A DNA stretch of 28,227 nucleotides from Lachnospira sp. UBA4285 (lineage in GTDB: Bacteria; Bacillota; Clostridia; Lachnospirales; Lachnospiraceae): assembly GCA_002394965.1 (NCBI GenBank), contig DGVL01000081.1, forward strand, positions 1-28,227, in the 5' to 3' direction. The notes under the pieces are model-generated. The model was not told the DNA's origin and ran no database searches. It saw only the letters and a list, made by a program, of their open reading frames with translations. The translations under genes were made by a program, and so were the position numbers. Below are positions 23,273 through 28,227 of the stretch, one piece after another (position 1 is the stretch's first letter; each line of letters starts with the position of its first letter).

Positions 23273-23722
23273 GTGAGACTCTCGGATGTGCTGTCTGTGA
23301 ACTGCATATCGCTTCAGGCTTCCTGTCAGTCCAGGTTTGAGGCGCTGCGGCGCCTGACCGGAATGCTCGCAGACGCGGGGCTCATATACTCGAAGAGCGA
23401 ATTTCTGCTCTCGGTTCTGACCCGGGAAGAAGAGGAACCGACAGCGCTGGGGCAGGGGGTGGCGGTGCCCCACGGGCGCTCGGCCGCCGTGAAAAGGCCG
23501 TGCATGGCGCTGATGACGCTCACCCCCGGGATTGACTACGGAGCCGCGGACGGGCTGCCGGTGCGGATTATATTCTTGCTGGCCACGCCGCCGGATGCGG
23601 CGGACGCTCATCTGCAGATGCTTGCCCTGGTGGCGGGGCTTGTCGGCGCACCGGGCGGCCCGGAGAAGCTGCTTGCCTGCCGCGGTGCGCAGGAGCTGTT
23701 CCAGATGTGCGTCTCTTTCTGA
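23273..23722 (+). CDS. PTS EIIA component, fructose/mannitol type (PTS_EIIA_2)
   Basis: Phosphocarrier domain that accepts phosphate from HPr and passes it to an EIIB, or acts as a regulator when alone. The start is GTG at 23273 with AAGGA upstream. Of 149 residues, GQGVAVPHGRSAAV (61-74) holds the phosphorylatable His67. AADGLPVRIIFLLATPPDAA and AHLQMLALVAGLV are the other family blocks. No EIIB or EIIC domain is nearby in the window, so it is a lone EIIA, perhaps regulatory. It starts 24 bases after the preceding stop and closes that run; the canonical HPr gene follows with its own promoter. Confidence 0.88.
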   Translation: MRLSDVLSVNCISLQASCQSRFEALRRLTGMLADAGLIYSKSEFLLSVLTREEEEPTALGQGVAVPHGRSAAVKRPCMALMTLTPGIDYGAADGLPVRIIFLLATPPDAADAHLQMLALVAGLVGAPGGPEKLLACRGAQELFQMCVSF

Positions 23723-23746
23723 GCGGCCCCTGCGGACCGGTGGCTG

Positions 23747-23775
23747 TAGTCATGCACCGGGATTTCTGATATACT
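23747..23775 (+). promoter_or_regulatory. Promoter of the HPr gene
   Basis: TAGTCA (23747-23752), 17-bp spacer, TATACT (23770-23775) preceded by TG one base away (extended -10). Confidence 0.68.
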
Positions 23776-23822
23776 TGATACAGATTTTTTGAACCGGAAG
23801 TGTTCAAGGAGGAAGAGAAGTT

Positions 23823-24080
23823 ATGAAGGAATTCGGGTATGTACTGACAGATCCGCTCGGCATTCACGCAAGACCGGCAGGCCTGCTTGTCAAGGAAGCG
23901 GCTAAGTTCAAATCGTCCGTGAAGATCAGCAAGGCCGGCAAGTCGGCAGACGCGAAGAGGATCTTCGGCGTGATGGGCCTTCAGGCAAAGCAGGGCGACA
24001 CCGTTACATTCACCGTCGAGGGTGAAGATGAGGATGCTGCCGCGCAGGCGCTTGATGCATTCATGAAGGCGAATCTTTGA
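23823..24080 (+). CDS. ptsH: Phosphocarrier protein HPr
   Basis: Central PTS phosphocarrier between enzyme I and the EIIA domains. The 85 residues match the usual length. PLGIHARPAGLLVKEAAKF carries active His15. In the second conserved region the sequence is ADAKRIFGVMGLQAKQGD, so position 46 is Arg instead of the Ser that HPr kinase phosphorylates in Bacillus; the kinase-dependent catabolite signal should not work through this protein. From memory, other Lachnospiraceae HPr proteins also lack this Ser (Lys or Arg), so it may be a lineage trait. AAGGAGG lies nine bases before the ATG. Monocistronic, with its own promoter and terminator. Confidence 0.92.
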   Translation: MKEFGYVLTDPLGIHARPAGLLVKEAAKFKSSVKISKAGKSADAKRIFGVMGLQAKQGDTVTFTVEGEDEDAAAQALDAFMKANL

Positions 24081-24105
24081 TCGGGGCTTTCTGACAGTGT
24101 GAGGG

Positions 24106-24142
24106 GCTGCGCATCCGGGGCGACCGGGTGTGCAGCTTTTTT
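24106..24142 (+). terminator. Terminator of ptsH
   Basis: GCTGC (24106-24110) pairs with GCAGC (24132-24136), with further imperfect pairing of GCATCC and GGGTGT inside. TTTTTT follows at 24137-24142. Confidence 0.8.
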
Positions 24143-24174
24143 CGGGTCTTCCGGCGCTTCCTGGGAGGTGTGAT

Positions 24175-26394
24175 GTGAGGCGGGCAATTGGCAGCGGATA
24201 TGTGCGGTATGAGAATGAAGGCGGACCGGTGATCACGTCTGCGGAGGACAGAGTGCACGTGGAGGAAGGGCAGGTGTTCCGCATGGCGGGGGAATCGGAC
24301 CGGTTTCTCCCGTATATGGACTGGCGCCTGAGCCCCGGGCAGCGGGCAGAGGATCTGGTCAGTCGGATGCGCACGGAGCAGATCCTTCCGATGCTCATCA
24401 TCGGATTCGAGCACAGTGGCAGCGTGTGCGGCGTCAGCCACGTGAATCTTGTGACCGGTGACTATCTCACGGAGGAGGCCTGCGCGCGGCGCAACGCCCT
24501 CCAGCATGCGGCGGAGCGAAAGGACCTTGGAATTCCGCTTCGCTTCTGCAGCCCGGGCCCTCTCAGGAACGGCCAGCTTCCGGGTCCGCTCGGCTCGGCG
24601 GCTCAGTTTGCCCCGGACGCCATCCGTACCTTGACGTACAGGGCGGGAGAGATTCTGAGGGCGGCTGGCATCTCGGGACTGGTCGGCCCCAGAGCTTCCA
24701 TCGCCACGGACCCGCGGTGGAGCATATTTCCGGAGACATTCGGGACGAGTGCGCAGCTGGTCACCGATGCACTCCGTGCGGCCATTGAAGGATTCCAGGC
24801 TGAATGCGCAAGTCCGAAAGACCGGGGAGAGCAGCGCGAAGACACGACCCGACCACAGACCGCATTCAGCGGTGTCAGCTGTGTCACGGGCGTGTGGCCG
24901 GGCTTTTCTTCCGGAAACATCTTCTCGTATGAGGGGCGCCGCTGCACCGGGCACTCGGCGGGACTGCATCTGAAGCCTTTTGTGGAGGGTGCCTGGAAGC
25001 TGAGAAGCGGCGGCAGGGCGGACGCGGTGCTTGCCAGAACCGAAGTCGGGATCCTGCGGGAGGTCTACTCCTACAAAGGGATCATCATGCTGGACTGGCT
25101 GAACTGGAGAAACCGCTTTGACTCGGACGGGAAGGCTTTCGCGCAGGCGCTCATGGAGGGAGCCGACCTTTTTGCCGCTGCCCCTGCGGGGCAGCGGCTC
25201 TTTGCGGATATCATCCGCACCGTGGACGGGCAGGAAGGCCCGGGAAGTGCCGCGCGGCTTGTCCGGGAGTCGGCGCTGCGGGTGTTTTCCTGTATGTTCG
25301 CGCGAGGAATCTATGAAGATCCGTACGCGGATTTTGAGCGGATGCGGCAGCTGGCGTCTGACACTGCGTACATGAGCCTTGCCGGCGACATGCGCCGGGG
25401 CAGCATCGTGCTCCTGAAGGACATGAAGCATCTGCTTCCTCTCACGAGGCTGTGCGACGTGAACATCGTGACAGTTCGCGCGCATGGAGTCTATCCGCTC
25501 CCGGAGGACGTGAAACGGCTGCAGACGGCTAAGAAGAGCAGCAAGCCGCTCGCCGTGATCCTCGCCTGCCATCAGCCTATGCTGCTGCAGGATGTAGAGC
25601 CGTACGCCGATATTCTTCTGGCGGACTGCGGCGCGAAGAGCCGCGACATCTTTGATGTTCTGACCGGGCGGCAAGAGCCGTCGGGACTGCTTCCGTTCCA
25701 GTTTCCGGCCGACGAGAAGGAGATCGGCGGGCACTTTGCGGATGTGCCCTTTGACATGAACAGCTACCGCGGCGCAGACGGCGCTCTGTACGGCTTTGCC
25801 TATGGGAGAAATTACAGCGGTGTCATCCGCGACGAGAGAGTGGGGCGCTACAACTCGGAGAGCTGGGACGCGCTGGACCGCGACGGCAACCACCTGGGGT
25901 TTCCGCTCGCCCGGATCATGGCCAAGTCACTTGACCCCGGAATCTATCACCGGGTTGTCATAATCTACACGGAGACGCCCTCGGGCCGGATCCTGGTGAC
26001 GCAGCGCGCTCCGGTGAAGACGTATCCGTATCACTGGGAGGTGACGGGCGGATCGGTTCTGCGCGGTGAGACGCCGCTGGAGGGGGCGGTCCGGGAGCTT
26101 GAGGAAGAGACGGGGATCTCCCGCACGCCCCAGCAGATGATCCGCGCCTACACGCATGTGGATGACGGCAGGCACTGCATCTACAACGCATTTGCCACGT
26201 GCCTGCCGGACGAGAAGCCCAGGATCCGGCTTCAGGAAGGGGAGACGATTGCGTGGCGGCTGCTCTCGGCGGAGGATTTCAAGGTCTGTGTGGAGTCGGA
26301 TGAATTCGTGGCTTCTGAGCAGGGGCGCTACCGGGAGCATGCGGCCGAGATCTGGGCGGCGCTAAAGTCTCTAATTCCTATTGAAAAAGTATAG
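24175..26394 (+). CDS. Fusion of a degenerate GH3 glycoside hydrolase and a NUDIX hydrolase
   Basis: One uninterrupted 739-codon frame. The GTG at 24175 is chosen because GGGAGG (24163-24168) stands six bases before it. Residues ~45-330 resemble the GH3 N-terminal barrel: DLVSRMRTEQILPMLIIGFE, DPRWSIFPETFGTSAQLV, and KGIIMLDWLNW with Asp307 at the nucleophile position. The usual KH pair in the KHFPG motif reads TGVWPG, so Lys and His are Gly239 and Val240. Residues ~390-555 look like the GH3 C-terminal sandwich: GSIVLLKDMKHLLPL, PSGLLPFQFPAD, YGFAYGRNYSG. Residues ~560-739 are a NUDIX domain: SWDALDRDGNHLG, then GGSVLRGETPLEGAVRELEE plus ETGI (from ~625), matching Gx5Ex7REUxEExGU. No signal peptide. 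Substrates of either half are unknown. Confidence 0.82.
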   Translation: MRRAIGSGYVRYENEGGPVITSAEDRVHVEEGQVFRMAGESDRFLPYMDWRLSPGQRAEDLVSRMRTEQILPMLIIGFEHSGSVCGVSHVNLVTGDYLTEEACARRNALQHAAERKDLGIPLRFCSPGPLRNGQLPGPLGSAAQFAPDAIRTLTYRAGEILRAAGISGLVGPRASIATDPRWSIFPETFGTSAQLVTDALRAAIEGFQAECASPKDRGEQREDTTRPQTAFSGVSCVTGVWPGFSSGNIFSYEGRRCTGHSAGLHLKPFVEGAWKLRSGGRADAVLARTEVGILREVYSYKGIIMLDWLNWRNRFDSDGKAFAQALMEGADLFAAAPAGQRLFADIIRTVDGQEGPGSAARLVRESALRVFSCMFARGIYEDPYADFERMRQLASDTAYMSLAGDMRRGSIVLLKDMKHLLPLTRLCDVNIVTVRAHGVYPLPEDVKRLQTAKKSSKPLAVILACHQPMLLQDVEPYADILLADCGAKSRDIFDVLTGRQEPSGLLPFQFPADEKEIGGHFADVPFDMNSYRGADGALYGFAYGRNYSGVIRDERVGRYNSESWDALDRDGNHLGFPLARIMAKSLDPGIYHRVVIIYTETPSGRILVTQRAPVKTYPYHWEVTGGSVLRGETPLEGAVRELEEETGISRTPQQMIRAYTHVDDGRHCIYNAFATCLPDEKPRIRLQEGETIAWRLLSAEDFKVCVESDEFVASEQGRYREHAAEIWAALKSLIPIEKV

Positions 26395-26409
26395 AATAGA
26401 TGGTAGAAT
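26381..26409 (+). promoter_or_regulatory. Promoter of mnmA-rrf2
   Basis: TTGAAA (26381-26386), 17-bp spacer, TAGAAT (26404-26409) preceded by TG one base away. The -35 lies inside the last codons of the GH3-NUDIX gene. It is one of the strongest promoter matches in the window. Confidence 0.8.
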
Positions 26410-26441
26410 CATCTGACCAGTATCCGGAAAGGAATGTGAGG

Positions 26442-27539
26442 ATGGAGAAAGTTGTTGTCGGCATGAGCGGAGGCGTGGACTCGTCTGTCGCCGCGTGGCT
26501 TCTGAAGCAGAAGGGATTTGACGTCATCGGCGTCACCATGCAGATCTGGCAGAGTGAGGAACAGGCCGTCATGGAGGACAACGGCGGGTGCTGCGGCCTG
26601 TCAGCCGTCGACGACGCGAGGCGCGCTGCACAGGCCATCGGCATCCCGCACTACGTCATGAATTTCCGCGACGAATTCCGGGAGAAGGTCATCGACTACT
26701 TCAATGACAGCTACCAGCATGGCAGGACCCCCAATCCCTGCATCGCCTGCAACCGATACATCAAGTGGGGCGCGCTGCTCTCGCGCAGCCTGCAGATCGG
26801 CGCCGACAAGATCGCGACCGGCCACTACGCGAAAGTCAGGGCCCTGGAGAGCGGACGTTATGCCCTCCATACTTCTGTCACGGCTGCAAAAGACCAGACC
26901 TACGCGCTCTTTGAGCTTACGCAGGATCAGCTCGCGCACACGCTGATGCCGATCGGAAGCTACACAAAGGACGAGGTGCGCAGGATCGCGGAGGAAGCCG
27001 GCCTGCCTGTGGCGCATAAGCCGGACAGCCAGGAGATCTGTTTCATCCCGGATCACGACTACGCGAAATACATCAAAGAGACGACGGGCATGAAGGACAT
27101 CCCCGGTAATTTCGTCGACACGGCCGGACATGTGGTCGGGCGGCACAAGGGGATCATCCACTACACCGTGGGGCAGCGCAAGGGACTCGGCGTCTCCTTC
27201 GGCCATCCTGTGTACGTGGTGGCGATTCATCCGGACACCAACGAGGTCGTGCTTGGCAGGGGCGATGAAGTGTATTCGAGAGTGGTGTACGCGCATCACC
27301 TGAACTTCATGGGCCTGGCGAACTTCCCGGGCGGACTGCGGGTCATCGCCAAAATCCGCTACAGTCACGCCGGCGCACCGGCATCGGTGCGCATGCTGGA
27401 CGCCGACACGCTGGAGTGCACGTTTGATGATCCGGTCCGGGCCGTGACGCCGGGACAGGCGCTGGTACTGTACAGCCCGGAGGAGGACAGCGGAAAGACC
27501 GTCCCCGGCATTGTGTACGGCGGCGGAATTATTATGTGA
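26442..27539 (+). CDS. mnmA: tRNA-specific 2-thiouridylase MnmA
   Basis: Adds sulfur to U34 of tRNA(Lys), tRNA(Glu) and tRNA(Gln) using ATP and a persulfide donor. The ATG at 26442 follows GGAAAGGA by eight bases; the earlier in-frame ATG at 26400 would overlap the promoter. The 365 residues match the family. PP-loop GMSGGVDSSVAAWLL (7-21), RTPNPCIACNRYIKWG with catalytic Cys103, AAKDQTYALFELT, DSQEICFIPDHDYAKYI with the second catalytic Cys200, and GHVVGRHKGIIHYTVGQRKG. Followed 16 bases later by the Rrf2 gene. In many Clostridia Rrf2, iscS, iscU and mnmA cluster together; iscS is not inside this window. Confidence 0.95.
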   Translation: MEKVVVGMSGGVDSSVAAWLLKQKGFDVIGVTMQIWQSEEQAVMEDNGGCCGLSAVDDARRAAQAIGIPHYVMNFRDEFREKVIDYFNDSYQHGRTPNPCIACNRYIKWGALLSRSLQIGADKIATGHYAKVRALESGRYALHTSVTAAKDQTYALFELTQDQLAHTLMPIGSYTKDEVRRIAEEAGLPVAHKPDSQEICFIPDHDYAKYIKETTGMKDIPGNFVDTAGHVVGRHKGIIHYTVGQRKGLGVSFGHPVYVVAIHPDTNEVVLGRGDEVYSRVVYAHHLNFMGLANFPGGLRVIAKIRYSHAGAPASVRMLDADTLECTFDDPVRAVTPGQALVLYSPEEDSGKTVPGIVYGGGIIM

Positions 27540-27555
27540 GAGCTGGAGGGATTTT

Positions 27556-27993
27556 ATGAGGATTTCAACGAAGGGCCGCTATGCACTGATGCTGATGCTG
27601 GACCTGGCTATGCACAACACCGGCGAGCCGGTGAGTATCCGCGATATATCGGCAAGACAGGGAATCTCTGACAAATATCTGGAACAAATCATCTCGATCC
27701 TCAATAAGGCGGGATATGTGCGCTCCGTGCGGGGCGCGCAGGGCGGTTACCTGCTGCGCAAGGCACCGAAGGAATACACGGTCGGCGATATCCTGCGCCT
27801 GACAGAGGGGAGCCTCTCCCCGGTCAGCTGCCTGGAGGACGGCGAGGCGTCCTGCAGCAAAGAGCCATACTGTGTCAGCTATATAGTGTACAAGAAGATC
27901 GATGACGCCATCGAGAAGGTTGTCAACGGCATCACGCTGGAAGACATGGTCGGCTGGGCACAGGAGCGCAGCGCGGACAATTACGTGATCTGA
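27556..27993 (+). CDS. Rrf2 family transcriptional regulator (IscR/CymR type)
   Basis: DNA-binding regulator of Fe-S or cysteine metabolism genes. The ATG at 27556 has GGAGGG upstream. Of 145 residues, the N-terminal winged helix reads MRISTKGRYALMLMLDLA (1-18), then SIRDISARQGISDKYLEQII (27-46) as the recognition-helix region and GYVRSVRGAQGGYLLRKAP (53-71) as the wing. Three cysteines, SCLEDGEASCSKEPYC (Cys92, Cys100, Cys106), sit where IscR and RsrR-like members bind an Fe-S cluster; CymR lacks them. This favours an Fe-S-sensing role. Likely co-transcribed with mnmA, and possibly acting on the cysteine desulfurase genes expected nearby. Confidence 0.9.
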   Translation: MRISTKGRYALMLMLDLAMHNTGEPVSIRDISARQGISDKYLEQIISILNKAGYVRSVRGAQGGYLLRKAPKEYTVGDILRLTEGSLSPVSCLEDGEASCSKEPYCVSYIVYKKIDDAIEKVVNGITLEDMVGWAQERSADNYVI

Positions 27994-28014
27994 GCCGGTG
28001 ATCTCCGGCGCTCT

Positions 28015-28081
28015 GGGCGGGATGCGATGTTGGGCTGAGATGCTGGGCGGAATGCCGGGCTGGAAATGCAGGCCGGGACGC
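28015..28081. repeat. Array of five short degenerate repeats, consensus GGGC-(G/T)G-(A-rich)-ATGC
   Basis: GGGCGGGATGC (28015-28025), GGGCTGAGATGC (28032-28043), GGGCGGAATGC (28045-28055), GGGCTGGAAATGC (28057-28069) and GGCCGGGACGC (28071-28081) follow each other with spacers of one to six bases. No ORF covers them. Confidence 0.55.
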
Positions 28082-28093
28082 TGGTTCGGGACA

Positions 28094-28227
28094 AAATCGG
28101 GTGAGGTGCAACGAAACCGGAAATAAACTTGTTATCCGTTGCGCTTTTCGGGCTGAAATCGGGGAGTGTGCAACGGAAAAGAGAAAATTTTCTGATCCCG
28201 TTGCTTTTTTTCGGGAAATCGGGCGCA
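28094..28227. repeat. Tandem repeat of about 61 nt, each with a GCAACG...CGTTGC hairpin
   Basis: AAATCGGG begins units at 28094, 28156 and 28216 (periods 62 and 60). Units 1 and 2 each hold GCAACG (28108-28113; 28170-28175) and CGTTGC (28137-28142; 28199-28204) with a 23-nt gap, then a T-rich CTTTT...TCGGG. The flanks are conserved while the loops differ. Unit 2 ends in a T7 run like a terminator. The third unit is cut by the window end. Confidence 0.75.

Noticed and set aside
24061..25893. 610-codon minus-strand frame
   Set aside because: Antisense to the GH3-NUDIX gene, with no motif or start signal.
28094..28227. CRISPR array
   Set aside because: The conserved parts are split into two arms with a variable loop between them, and no cas genes are present. 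Unit structure fits hairpin repeats, not repeat-spacer units.

Overview
The window looks like a chromosomal segment of a fairly GC-rich Firmicute, most likely of the Lachnospiraceae. This is inferred from protein character: Gram-positive Shine-Dalgarno sites, an LCP cell-wall protein, an HPr with the clostridial form of the Ser46 region, a Rrf2 regulator next to mnmA, and small lipoproteins with lipoboxes. No rRNA, tRNA, CRISPR array, prophage or insertion sequence was found. Most of the content is housekeeping or metabolic, with several unusual protein architectures.

Layout. (1) 1-605: C-terminal half of EF-Tu, closed by a strong terminator. (2) 854-4925: a methionine-uptake operon metN-metI-metQ plus an M20 amidohydrolase. 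The MetQ-type lipoprotein is circularly permuted: the half that is normally C-terminal follows the signal peptide directly, and the normally N-terminal half ends the protein. (3) 5006-5182 (minus): a probable small membrane protein; 5392-6858: a radical SAM/SPASM-like protein. (4) 7001-9646: a DUF2200 protein, a stand-alone FakA-like accessory domain (minus), and a 601-residue protein joining a beta-barrel resembling EF-Tu domain 2 to an SseB-like domain. (5) 9756-15011 (all minus): alpha/beta hydrolase, GH115-like glycosidase, LCP protein and an HPr-like protein. (6) 15235-19312 (plus): AlaX-type editing protein, Na/Pi cotransporter with PhoU-like tail, L-asparaginase. (7) 19430-19786 (minus): small lipoprotein. 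(8) 19981-23722 (plus): DUF3592-like membrane protein, a degenerate RelA/SpoT-like protein, an unassigned protein and a PTS EIIA. (9) 23823-26394: HPr, then a one-ORF fusion of a degenerate GH3 glycosidase to a NUDIX hydrolase. (10) 26442-27993: mnmA and a Rrf2 regulator, followed by two kinds of non-coding repeat that run off the window end.

How the genes may work together: metNIQ and the amidohydrolase could import and release methionine or related amino acids; GH115-like and the alpha/beta hydrolase could act on an imported glucuronidated or esterified oligosaccharide; EIIA and HPr belong to the PTS phosphorelay; mnmA and Rrf2 are tied to sulfur/Fe-S metabolism. The two HPr-type proteins differ in a complementary way: one keeps His15 but has Arg at position 46, the other keeps Ser46 but lacks the HARP active-site motif.

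The strongest candidate for something undescribed is the circularly permuted MetQ. Next come the GH3-NUDIX fusion, the degenerate RelA/SpoT-like protein with its large C-terminal region, and the tandem repeats of about 61 nt at the right end. All assignments come from reading the sequence; no database search was run.
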